From Lingula anatina (taxonomy: Eukaryota > Brachiopoda > Lingulata > Lingulida > Lingulidae), in NCBI RefSeq assembly GCF_001039355.2, contig NW_019774083.1:1-21731 (forward strand): a stretch of DNA of 21,731 bases, read 5' to 3'. Shown in pieces: positions 1-8,162 of the stretch. Under the pieces are notes generated by a model. It did no database searches, was not told where the DNA came from, and was given only the letters and a program-made list of their open reading frames with translations. Within the stretch, counting starts at the first letter, position 1. Every line of letters begins with the position of its first letter. The translations under genes were made by a program, and so were the position numbers.

Positions 1-170
1 CCTGAAGTTGGTACCCAGACTGTTGGAACTTGTGCACATATCACTTCAGTGCTGTGGCATATGTGATTTTCCATGATGCAGGGATACAATCGAAAATTAT
101 GTTGTGGAAAAGGCTGTTTGGATGCTTCATATTTACCAACATCAAATGATGACAGTATTAGCGAGATCAA
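1..170 (+). pseudogene. C-terminal remnant of a probable mobile-element protein, frame-broken
   Basis: The first frame reads PEVGTQTVGTCAHITSVLW and stops at a TGA at 64-66. The pattern G-x-R/Q-T-V-G-T-C-A-H-I-x-S-V-L-W resembles a SWIM-like Cys/His motif that I recall from multi-copy, probably transposon-encoded proteins in invertebrate genomes; I cannot name the family and did not check it. A different frame then gives a short acidic tail (LDASYLPTSNDDSISE, about 118-165), which would suit the end of such a protein. At least one frameshift therefore separates the two parts. The window starts inside the remnant, so upstream coding sequence may exist. It could also be chance similarity, because only about 22 residues carry the motif. 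Confidence 0.35.
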
Positions 171-865
171 AAGTTTTTGGACGGCACATCTGATTGGTTA
201 TCTTTTGTTTCTTATACATTTTTTATTCTCATATTTGTATATTTTACATAATGTAACTATTGTAGTGCGTTCTATACAAGGTCCATATGACACATACATA
301 TGTAATCATATGAAGTAGGCTACTTTTTTGATGCATTGTCAGATTATTGGCCACAACCGTTACGATGTATACTTTATTTTCATTCATTATTATTATTATT
401 ATTTTGGGAGGATTTATACCTTATGTATTTTATGGTAATTGGAAACATTCCAAATAGCTATTTAGAGTGCTTTTACAAAATTTTTGTTACTGTATTTGGT
501 GGTCTAAATAATTGTATTGATGACCAATATACAATTTGTAAAAGGCTCTGTAAAGAATGTAAAAATTGCTGAAAACAAAAAAGCTGGTCTTGGAGAAAAA
601 TACCATAAAATTAATAAATATGCTGAAACAAAATGCCCATGTTACAAGACTATACAGTAGAGTGCAATCAGTGATGGCTTCTGTGAGAAAATACCGTAGT
701 ACACCACTCCTCCCTATCTTCTCTAGGATAAAGAAATCTTTCCCATTTACTTGTACTACATCATTCCTTTTTACACCACAAGACAGGTTTCAATAGAAAA
801 AAAATATTTATGTAATATATATGTGCTGAAACAAGTTGCACTGGCAGGCCTCTAATTAATTTTTT
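171..865. other. No gene recognised; AT-rich with an ATT microsatellite
   Basis: Short open frames on the + strand here have low-complexity, hydrophobic or lysine-rich translations and look like chance. A short (ATT)n tract lies at 385-404. The stretch could be intron sequence upstream of the candidate exon at 883, but no convincing upstream exon was found. Confidence 0.5.
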
Positions 866-882
866 TTTAAACGTTTTTGCAG

Positions 883-1007
883 ATATTATTAAAGCTGAAA
901 AAGTATTTCACAGTCTCTTCAAACATAATCCAGACAAAAGTAGAAAAAGAATTTTTAACGAAAAACACAGCAGTGACAAATTGAAATTCTTTTTGAAAGC
1001 ACATTAA
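883..1007 (+). CDS. Candidate last coding exon of an unidentified gene
   Basis: A pyrimidine tract followed by TTTTTGCAG ends at 882, which is a good splice acceptor. The exon begins with two bases completing a codon (phase 1) and reads 40 codons to a TAA at 1005-1007. The translation is rich in Lys, Phe and His (starting IIKAEKVFHSLFKHNPDKS and ending LKFFLKAH), charged and balanced rather than low-complexity. An AATAAA polyadenylation signal at 1176-1181 follows about 170 bases after the stop, with a GT-rich stretch after it, so acceptor, frame, stop and poly(A) signal are in the expected order. I do not recognise the protein. Upstream exons must lie before this point and probably outside the window. 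The overlapping frame on the other strand (867-1061) is taken as a shadow. Confidence 0.4.
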
Positions 1008-1175
1008 TTGCATTACTTGAGACACCTGCTTTGAACACGGCAGGTGAGCAATGCTACCCAACCCCCTATTCTAGCTTATTATCTTTCAAGATGAGACCTC
1101 TAAAAGCAATATGAATATAATGGTTTTCATTGTTTAGATAATGATTTTATTATACAATATTTCTGACTGTATATT

Positions 1176-1181
1176 AATAAA
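1176..1181 (+). promoter_or_regulatory. AATAAA polyadenylation signal for the candidate exon
   Basis: A canonical AATAAA lies about 170 bases after the stop at 1007 and is followed by a GT-rich segment (CTGGTACGTATTGGTC). It is meaningful only if the exon at 883-1007 is real, since AATAAA is frequent in AT-rich DNA. Confidence 0.3.
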
Positions 1182-1255
1182 CTGGTACGTATTGGTCATA
1201 GTATCCCAGTAGGAAAAATTGCTCTAAAAATTGTACACCACCATCGTTGATAATA

Positions 1256-1474
1256 CCCCCTTTACACTGGACGGCGTCCTTTCTGCGTCCTTTCTGCGAC
1301 CATGAAATTTGACATCGCTGTGGTCTTAATAAGGAGGCACGAGCATTGATTTTGTATCAGAATGAATGCTCAATGATCGGCCAGTTGTCGGCACGTAAAG
1401 TATTATAATTTTTTAGCTCTCAAATAGGGCCGTACTGCTGGACGCAGAAAGGACGCCGTCCAGTGTAAAGGGGG
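1256..1474. mobile_element. MITE with 35-bp perfect terminal inverted repeats
   Basis: The left end (1256-1290), beginning CCCCCTTTACACTGGACGGC, is the exact reverse complement of the right end (1440-1474). The element is 219 bp, has no coding capacity, and its left arm contains two copies of GTCCTTTCTGC. Flanking bases are TAAT+A on the left and CTTAAT on the right, so a short TA-rich target duplication (TAA/TAAT) is plausible but offset by one base. The end sequence and AT-rich target would fit PIF/Harbinger-like MITEs; this assignment is inference. Identical arms suggest a fairly young insertion. Confidence 0.85.
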
Positions 1475-1563
1475 CTTAATGTCGCCACTGACGCTTGAAA
1501 ATCCCTTTGATGGCCATTTCCCCGAGCTAAATACATAAGTGAATATCAACAAACAGTTGTCAC

Positions 1564-1754
1564 ACGTATTTGTTCACGGATATACTCGATACAGCCGATA
1601 AAATATGCCTATTACAACATGTATCTGATGTAAACTGAAATTGCAGCCCGTCGGAGGAGTGTTGGTATTATCGCTGATAAAATCACCATCAGCTCTAGAA
1701 AATCCTCCTGGGGCCCACTGACTGCCGCTAAAACCCGGTGAATATGACCAAGAG
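1564..1754. mobile_element. Possible small hAT-like insertion between 8-bp direct repeats
   Basis: GTTGTCAC occurs at 1556-1563 and again at 1755-1762, flanking a 191-bp segment. The segment ends are weakly inverted (TTTGTTCACGG inside the left end, CCGGTGAATATGACC inside the right end). An 8-bp target duplication is typical of hAT elements. A 62-codon minus-strand frame covers much of it but resembles nothing I know. An 8-base repeat at this distance can occur by chance. Confidence 0.35.
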
Positions 1755-1841
1755 GTTGTCACAAGAAATTATCATCTGGTCTGTTTGATATGAACGATCA
1801 AAGTTCGCCAATTTAACATTGAGAGTAATGGGCGCAAGCCA

Positions 1842-2736
1842 ATGTTTTACCCTAGTCCTAAAATCGAGCCTCGTTCTGGGTTAGGTAATCCAGAAACCGA
1901 CTGTAAGAATAGGGTGAGCAATTTAGAACAATGGCAACAGCTAGTAAGAACAAGAATACGCCCACAGGAGAAAATACTGTAGGCAGTATGACCAGCTTTT
2001 TGACTAGTACTCCAACCAGTAAATCTGACATTCAGCCAGCCAAGATACCACATTCTGAGGTTGCTAACTGTAGTGCAGAGGAAAAAGAAAATAATGATGG
2101 ACCAAAAAGCAGAAATAAGATCAGAAATAAAAGAAACATTTAAAAAAGACGACCTGGAGAGCATGGTAAGAAACATTACAAATGTCTTAATGTAAAGCAT
2201 GCAAGAGGAGATAAAAAACACTCTGATAGAAATAGAATCAAGATTCCAAGAAAGCCTGGAATCTATGAGACTTGACTATGTTAAACGTGTAGGAGACTTA
2301 CAAGAACACATCGATAGTCTACAGCTAGAGAAGGAAAATATGAAGGAAAATATAAGAGACAAAGAAAAACAGTTGAAACAAATTGGAGAAAATCTGAAGC
2401 AAAAGAATATATTGCAAAGGAAGCATTACAACTTGCAAACAGAAACGAACAATATTCTAGAAAAACTAACATTAGGGTGATCAATCTACCCGAACAGAAG
2501 GATGATAATGTTCGTGATCTCTTCTCCGATTTGATAAGAAAAGAACTAAAACTTGAGCTGCATTGTGAAGACATAGTTGCCATTCACCGCCTACCAGCCA
2601 AACCAGGAATCAACAGACCACTGATTGTAAAGATGAGAAACTCCGAGATCAAAAGGAGGATCATGATGAAAAAAGAAAGAAATGAAATCAGGGGTCCGCC
2701 TACATGATGACATAACAAAAAGAAACCTGTCATTAA
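1842..2736 (+). pseudogene. ORF1 of an L1/Tx1-like non-LTR retrotransposon, decayed
   Basis: ORF1 proteins of this group bind element RNA through a coiled coil, an RRM-like domain and a C-terminal domain. Here an N-terminal polar, Ser/Thr/Lys-rich part (from about 1842 or 1931) is followed by a long heptad-like coiled-coil segment (2199-2400, rich in Glu, Lys and Leu). Next comes the RRM start, with NEQYSRKTNIRVINLPEQ read at about 2444-2497. A segment with IHRLPAKPG and a terminal HDDITKRNLSLI (about 2703-2738) complete it. The order matches the family. The reading frame changes near 2110, 2380 and 2690, and an in-frame TAA lies at about 2193, so it is dead. The first codon is uncertain because an open frame from 1842 looks coding but runs into a different frame near 1930. 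No 5' UTR boundary or target duplication was found. Confidence 0.8.
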
Positions 2737-3088
2737 TAAGTAAGTCGCTGAGCATTAGAGTAGTGTCATCCGCGTAGTGGCAAACTAAGTATTCAACATC
2801 ATTTATAATTATGCCTTTTATGTCCCTATCATATTTCAAAGACGCGCTGAATAATTCTAGTGCTATAATGAATAGGTATGGCGATAGCGGATCGCCCTGT
2901 TGAACGCCTCTTTCAATACTAAAGAAATCGGAGAGATGACCGTTATTTTGTACCGTACTATTGATTCCAGAATAAAGGGTTTTAAACCACCTTACGATAT
3001 TCTTTCCAAAATTGAAAAAGATCAAACTTTTCTCTATAAAACTCCACTCCAATGAATCAAAAGCTTTTTCCATGTCCACAGTCTTCAG
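2736..3088 (-). pseudogene. Reverse transcriptase fragment of an L1/Tx1-like ORF2
   Basis: The minus strand encodes the palm core of a non-LTR reverse transcriptase, which would copy element RNA at the nicked target. Motif A is MDMEKAFDSLEWSFI, with its catalytic Asp, at about 3079-3035. The FNFGKNIVRWFKTLYSG linker follows. Motif B is RGVQQGDPLSPYLFIIALE, and motif C is HYADDTTLML with both catalytic Asp residues at about 2781-2752. No stop or frameshift interrupts about 115 codons. Endonuclease, fingers, thumb and C-terminal parts are missing: the upstream side ends at 3088-3090, where the composite repeat begins, and the downstream side ends where ORF1 of the opposite strand begins. The EKAFDSLEW form of motif A suits the L1/Tx1 side of the LINE tree. 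It is an internal fragment, not a working gene. Confidence 0.88.
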
Positions 3089-3089
3089 T

Positions 3090-3490
3090 GCAATTAGAAA
3101 ATGACCGCATCTGTTGGGCCTTGGGGGTTTTTATTGGGCGTTCTATTCACCTTTGGTCAGGTCTAGATTCCAATTGCGCAATACGATGTATCTGCGCATT
3201 AAACCTGGCCAAGGCAAGATAAGATAAAAAAATCTTTCATATGTTATCTGAATTGTCAGCTATTCGACATAGAGTCAGATACAAGTGCCAATTGTTTTTG
3301 TCAGAACTTTGGCAAGTGTAAGTACATGTTTAAAGATTTATAAAAGCTGCAACCAAAGACATAATATGTTAAAAAGGCTTTTTGGGACATATGTCTTTTT
3401 GAGTGTGCTTTTAAAGATGAATTTAAATCACGAATATCTTAATATTTAAAAAATATTTAATGTATACTACACGTCCTTTGCTTAACAACT
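3090..3490. repeat. Composite repeat copy 1: proximal modules R1 and A
   Basis: From GCAATTAGAAAATGACCGCATCTG onward this matches 7198-7470 and 19229-19440, and from the TTTTTATTGGGCG segment also 16731-16930. Conserved landmarks are CACCTTTGGTCAGGTCTAGA, GCGCAATACGATGTAT and TCAGATACAAGTGCCAATTG. After about 3328 an extra segment of roughly 80 bases interrupts the match, which resumes at about 3415-3480 (CTTAATATTTAA and following). The left edge coincides with the end of the reverse-transcriptase fragment. Confidence 0.8.
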
Positions 3491-3610
3491 TGATATATAA
3501 ATCCTCAATAATAAATCGTTTATTTAATTTGTTTTTTCAGCGAATGCAAGTATTTTTTTACCTAGACCATTGATTTAATGAAAGTAATATAGATGATCAC
3601 AAATATCTTA

Positions 3611-3622
3611 TCTCTCTCTCTC
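3611..3622. repeat. Short (TC)n microsatellite
   Basis: Six TC dinucleotides in a row inside an otherwise unassigned stretch (3490-3700) where no gene is seen. Confidence 0.7.
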
Positions 3623-3699
3623 ACCCTATAGTATAGGGCGACATTATATAAACATTGTATAGCATTTTGGTTTACCTTCTTTGATTTAACCCCCGCTAA

Positions 3700-4016
3700 A
3701 ACTCGACTAGGCACGCTCTAGTTGTTCCTTTTCAGCAATACCATTTCTAACCAAGCCGTAAGATCATTCTCTCGATACTCATGGATCATTTCACTGTTGA
3801 ATGGACTCATATCGAGTTCTGTTGTTCCCCCAAACTTCGACCAGATACGTCCAAGTTGTTTCTTTTCAGAAACACCATTTCCATTTTTGACCGAGCCGTG
3901 TACATATATACGTCTGTTGGTCTTTTTATGTTAAAATTGAACCCCATCGAGGTTTTTTTTTGCTTTCCTTGACGGCTGGTAGCAATATCAGTATTGTGAA
4001 ATTCAAACCAAGGCAA

Positions 4017-4025
<9 letters not shown>
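3700..4025. repeat. Composite repeat copy 1: module F with A-rich tail
   Basis: Matches 21410-21663 and, in part, 8527-8655. Landmarks are TGAATGGACTCATATCG, TTGTTTCTTTTCAGAAACA, GACCGAGCCGTGTAC, ACGTCTGTTGGTC and CTTTGCTTTCCTTGACGGCT. The segment ends in CCAAGGCA plus an A run in all three copies, as a retroposed sequence would. In this copy part of the module is duplicated in tandem: 3702-3759 resembles 3836-3899 (GTTGTTCCTTTTCAG against GTTGTTTCTTTTCAG, then CCGAGCCGT-type ends). Short open frames crossing it on both strands are not considered genes. Confidence 0.75.

Positions 4026-4047
<22 letters not shown>
4026..4047. repeat. (TA)n microsatellite
   Basis: About eleven TA dinucleotides directly follow the A-rich tail of module F. 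Copy 2 has no TA expansion at the corresponding place, so the expansion is later than the duplication. Confidence 0.9.
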
Positions 4048-4057
4048 CCGTATGCCC

Positions 4058-4540
4058 ATAATGTAAAATGCACCAGCACGACTGGTTAAAAAATGTATTC
4101 CCATCTTTTGTAAGTGTGGCGATAGTCAATGTTGTCTCTTATTTTGAAAGTCTCCTGTCGTTTGCCTATTAGGCACGCTTTTTTCACTTTGATTTGCCTC
4201 GATCACCCTACACTTCATGTGCGCGGCTTTTAGGCATAATAGACCACGATCTCCCAGTGTGAATATATGGCTTGTTGAATTAATCATTCCACAGACGGTT
4301 CTATCTAAATATTATCTTAACGTCTATTTTTACTCAAGAGCCTTCTTCAGGACAAACTGTTCGTGCGCTGATGTTCTTACCCGGGGATGAAATCATTGGG
4401 CAATTATATATCTTTTGATATATGATAATATAACAAAACTACCGACTCCATTATGCAGCCTCATCTGTCACCTTTTGTTCTTAACTTTAATTTGTTCCAA
4501 ACATTTTTCTGATATAAAATGATATCCATATTTCACAATA
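4058..4540. repeat. Composite repeat copy 1: modules G and H
   Basis: Matches 8670-9213 with landmarks CACCAGCACGACT, GGCGATAGTCAATGTTGTCTC, GATTTGCCTCGATCAC, CCCAGTGTGAATATATGG, CTTCAGGACAAACTG and TTTAATTTGTTCCAAACATTT. Copy 2 contains about 52 extra bases (8871-8923) not present here. No coding sequence is seen. The match fades after the AAAATGA near 4530. Confidence 0.8.
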
Positions 4541-5033
4541 AATACATTGTAAACAATTCATAGAAATATAAAATACTATTTTACTACCAAAATGGCAGTA
4601 AACGCGACCTCCATAGATGGCTACACTCTGTAATAATCTCTTATTACTAAAAATCTAACTGTTTAGAAAAAAAAAACAGGGACTGGCTTTGAATGTCGAA
4701 ATGGATTTATTAGCCAATGGTGAGTATGGGAAAATTGTCCTTTACCCTAGGAAATTACTTTTTGGTCAAAAATGAATAGTTGCTATACCTTTAACAAGCC
4801 AAGTAAATCTTATTACTATTATATGTTATTATCATGATATAAAATGCAAAACGTTCCGACTAGGCTGTAAATCGGGCTATAATGCCCCTTATGTGTTATA
4901 TTTGAGTGTTGATTATGTGATAGTGAACTTCTAATTGTTCACCTCTATGACTGTCCATAATGCGTGCTAATGGTCATGGTATGGGTTGAAATTACAGACT
5001 ACAATTCAAAGCATGGGTTGGTTGTCTATGTAA
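4541..5033. other. No gene; part of a diverged duplicated block
   Basis: No credible open frame. The part near 4925-4957 (AATTGTTCACCTCTATGACTG) resembles 9730-9752 upstream of the tRNA-Pro-like gene, which places the stretch inside a diverged segmental duplication. Confidence 0.5.
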
Positions 5034-5096
5034 GCAGCTGACTGGTCTAGGAAAAAATTCTCCTTTTAACAGTTGGTTCAAATCCTTTTATCAATT
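5034..5096 (+). pseudogene. Degenerate tRNA-Pro-like sequence lacking the anticodon arm
   Basis: TGGTCTAGG (A box region), AATTCTC and a canonical B box GGTTCAAATCC are in the same order and spacing range as in the tRNA-Pro-like gene at 9826. The anticodon stem-loop is destroyed (CTCCTTTTAACAG) and the acceptor ends no longer pair. Upstream flanking sequence is shared with the 9826 locus, so it is most likely a decayed duplicate rather than a chance match. Confidence 0.5.
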
Positions 5097-5883
5097 TACT
5101 GAAACAAATTGGTTATCTATTTGGCAAATTTTGATATGAATCACGAGCAAATTATGCTGTTCTCGTCTCAGATTTCAACTCGTTGTTGCACGTTAGTCAA
5201 CGGGGTAAATTTTCTTTATGAATGCTTGAGTCCTCAGGTTCATATATCTTTAATATTCACAAGAAGAAAATTTGCACCTCAATAGTTTATTATTTTGATA
5301 TTGCGATTATGCTTGGATTAAGAATCACGGCGTGTTAAATATCACTAATTGTTATCGATGTAGATAGTTACGTCACTTTATGACGCCATGATACAACGTC
5401 AATGTTGACTACTATTTCGTCATAAGCATATTATCAAGAATCATTTCCTAGTGATGTGTTGACTAACAGAAACGCAACGGAAGAAATGCACGAAGAGTTA
5501 TTTCTTATTTCATGCATTACAGGGTACACATGTACGATTAACTAAGAAAATCCGTGTTAAATGGTAAGACTTTTTGTTTCAAATGTTGTAAGATGCTACG
5601 GTTTGGATTTATTTCACACGTTGAGCTTTTCCAACTGAAGAACGGAGACTTTTCGTATTGTTAAGAAGGGTTATTTGACAAAAACGCGTATTTGCATTTT
5701 TTCTGCTATTTTTAATCATTATTTCAATTAACATTGATATAAGTTTGGAAATAAGACTTTCACAATTTCTCACAAGATATAGCATATAAAGAGATTCTAT
5801 AAATCGTGAATACTAATCCTTATTATGCTTCAATGTTTGATGTGACGGGTATCAGCTAGTGAATAATTTTAATTAAAATAAAA
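5097..5883. repeat. Diverged duplicate of 10600-10930; no gene
   Basis: Shared pieces in the same order include TACAACGTCAATG against TGCAACGTCACTG, TTTCGTCATAA, ATTTCCTAGTGATG followed by TTGACTA, AGAAACG-A-CGGA/AGAGAAGA-type segments, and GGGTTATTTGACAAAAACGCG against GGGTATTTGACCAAAACGTGC. Identity is low, so the duplication is old. No coding sequence is recognised. Confidence 0.5.
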
Positions 5884-6171
5884 ATATCAGTCTGATGAAT
5901 TATTTTCAGTAGTATTTTAATCCTTTCTTTCTGTGCTTTTTATTTTTGATAATTCTTTATCACATTATCTGAATTCATGAAAGACAATTCGTTTCTTGAA
6001 ATCCTTGATCTAAGAATTAGACTTCGAACTCATGTACATGTATCACTAATGAGTTATGCTTGGAAGACGCTTTACGCTGAAGGTTATTTGGAGTATTGTC
6101 GAATTTACCAAACTGATTATTTGAAATTTCGGACTTGGGACTTGGCATCCTTTATTTTGGTAATTTGATAG
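5884..6171. repeat. Composite repeat copy 2: extra direct-orientation module B
   Basis: Matches module B at 7720-7980, 17425-17695 and 20185-20412: TAGTATTTTAATCCTTTCTTTCTGTGC, GCATTATCTGAATTCAT-type, CACTAATGAGT, AAGACGCTTTACGCTGAAGG and CCTTTATTTTGGTAATTTGA. It is followed at once by an inverted copy of its own beginning, which creates a fold-back with arms at 5884-5937 and 6175-6232. The 63-codon frame within it is only repeat sequence. Confidence 0.75.
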
Positions 6172-6360
6172 CATAAGCACACAAAGAAAGGATTAAATAT
6201 TAAAGTAAATGATGAATCAAACTGATATTAATCATCCATAAGTTTTACATAAGCCTTACATAACACTCTGCAATTTTTACACCAGCATTGTCCTAGATTG
6301 GACACATTCCAATGATAATGCATTCAATTGATTAACCTCGAGTGATATCATGACCCTGGT
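6172..6360. repeat. Composite repeat copy 2: left inverted arm
   Basis: This is the reverse complement of 7590-7790. Examples are CAAAGAAAGGATTAAATATT against AGTATTTTAATCCTTACTTT, and ACTCTGCAATTTTTACACCA against TGTAAAAATTGCAGAGTGTT. The same arrangement recurs at 18112-18405 in copy 5, so the inverted arms are a property of the element rather than an accident. Confidence 0.75.
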
Positions 6361-7197
6361 TTTACATAAAAGCTGTTTTGTCACGATTGGTAAATTATCA
6401 ATAGAGTACGCGGGAAAGAAAATACAGTATATTCCACGATCGCCGGTAGCTAGCTTATGGACATGAAATCTTTCAAATCATGCATGTTTTCAACCTCTGC
6501 CGTCGACAACGATGCCTGAATATTCCATAACTGGCGTTATTCGTCGAGATTATAAGTAAAAGACCATCTTTTCATTATTGCCGAAAACCAAATATAATTG
6601 AGAATGCTTGATGTCAAAGAATAGATTCTAAAAATGACACAGGGCTTATTGTTCTGTATTACTGTATTTCTACAAAGACCGTACCTAACACAATTGGAAA
6701 GCTTTGTTTTAATGAAGATTCTGCCTTAACATAATATTCCCACGGCTGAATAGGAAATCTCAAGCGTTATTGTGTAAAACAACAACAACAACAAAAAGAA
6801 AAGATAGAGACGAACATTACACTTGTATTTCAACGCGCCATAGTTCACCAAACACACAAACATCACACAATCTTTACAATGAAACAACATCATATGCATA
6901 ACCTTATCCACTACTATCAATTTTCACCTTTCAGCTAAAGCATGTGACCGATTTCCTCCCTTTTAGCATCTGAAGCTAAATTTTAAAACTTATATTCGGT
7001 CTACATGCAATGCCCTTTGACCAAAAACCTAGAATGTATATATCAGAAGTTAACTTGCTACTGAAATCCGACTGTACTAAATTTGTTTCTAAGTTTCACT
7101 TACTGTTTGGGAAGTGCCTGGACCTACTGTTGAACAATTTCGTGGTGTCTTGCGGTTTCTCTTTTTTGAGCCTCCAGTTGGACTGAGCTTGAAGCGC
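6361..7197. repeat. Composite repeat copy 2: central region between inverted arms
   Basis: Matches 18405-19228 and parts of 12148-12822. Landmarks are GCTGTTTTGTCACGA, TCTGCCGTCGACAA, ATGACACAGGGCTTATTGTTCTG, CACCAAACACACAAACA, GAAATCCGACTGTACTAAATTTG and GCCTCCAGTTGGACTGAGCT. No open frame of note, so the element is apparently non-autonomous. An (AAC)n run lies at 6779-6793. Confidence 0.75.
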
Positions 7198-7980
7198 AGC
7201 GCAATTAGAAAATGACCGCATCTGATAGGCCTTGGCGTTTTTATTGGGCGATCCATTCACCTTTGGTCAGGTCTAGATTCCATATGCGCAATACGATGTA
7301 TCTGCATACTTAACCCTTGGCCATCCTTTTGATTTCCAAGCATAGCTCGACCCGTGATAAGCCAAAAACCCTTTCCATATGTTATCTGAACTGTCAGCTT
7401 TTCAACAATGAATCAGATACAAGTGCCAATTGTTTTTGTCAGAACTTTGCCAAGTGAAGTTACATATGTAACTATTAAACTGTGATTAAATCCTGAAAAG
7501 CTTAATATTTAATGAATAAACAATGTATATTAGACGTAGTAAGTATCTTATCGCGACACATATGATCAAATTTTGTGTGAATTCCGGTCATAATAATACT
7601 CAAGGTTAATCAATTTAATTCATCACCGTTGGAATGTGCCCAAGCTAGGAGAATGTTGGTGTAAAAATTGCAGAGTGTTGCGCAAGGTTTATGTAAAACT
7701 TATGAATGATTAATATAAGTTTGATTAATTATTTACAATAGTATTTTAATCCTTACTTTCTGTGCTTTTCATTTTCGCTAATTCCTTATCGCATTATCTG
7801 AATTCATAAAAGACTCTTAAACTGTTTCTGGAAAACTTTATCTAAGACAAGGACTTCGAACTCATGTATCACTAATGAGTAATGTCCGGAAGACGCTTTA
7901 CGCTGACGGTAACTTGGGAGTATTGTCAAATTTACCAAACTGAAAGCGCGGACTTGGGATCCTTTATTTTGGTAATTTGA
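7198..7980. repeat. Composite repeat copy 2: modules R1, A and B (right arm)
   Basis: Runs in parallel with 16731-17760 and 19229-20412. It starts at GCAATTAGAAAATGACCGC and passes through TACATATGTAACTATTAAAC and GGTTAATCAATTTAATT-type sequence. It ends near GGTAATTTGATGATAGAGATATTATTG. Its part 7590-7790 pairs with the left inverted arm. No genes. Confidence 0.8.
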
Positions 7981-8026
7981 TGATAGAGATATTATTGTAA
8001 ACTATTGTCACGTAAACCAAATTAGT

Positions 8027-8162
8027 GTAGTCAAAGATTAATTCATGTATCCCAATTATTGTAGTCAAAGATTAATTCATGTATCCCAATTTTTGTAATC
8101 AAAGATTAATTCATGTATCCCAATTATTGTGGTCAAAGATCAATCCATAATCCCATTAAAAA
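8027..8162. repeat. Tandem array, four 34-bp units (copy 2)
   Basis: Units begin at 8027, 8061, 8095 and 8129, each starting GTAGTCAAAG or a close variant and containing ATTAATTCATGTATCCCAAT. The fourth unit is diverged (GGTCAAAGATCAATCC). The array replaces the C-terminal part of the esterase-like reading frame that comes in from the right on the minus strand. An apparently identical four-unit array occurs at 20459-20594, and only one unit is present in copy 4 (about 17733-17760). Confidence 0.9.

Noticed and set aside
1847-2221. 124-codon minus-strand frame
   Set aside because: It is the antisense shadow of the ORF1 coding sequence.
2281-2583. 100-codon minus-strand frame
   Set aside because: Antisense of the ORF1 coiled coil; Ser/Phe/Leu-rich as expected from reversed Lys/Glu codons.
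2736-3088. Twin-priming 5' inversion as explanation of the LINE arrangement
   Set aside because: Twin priming would place the inverted 5' part before a sense 3' part; the segments here converge instead.
3926-4129. Frames with Ile-Tyr repeats
   Set aside because: Translation of the TA microsatellite.
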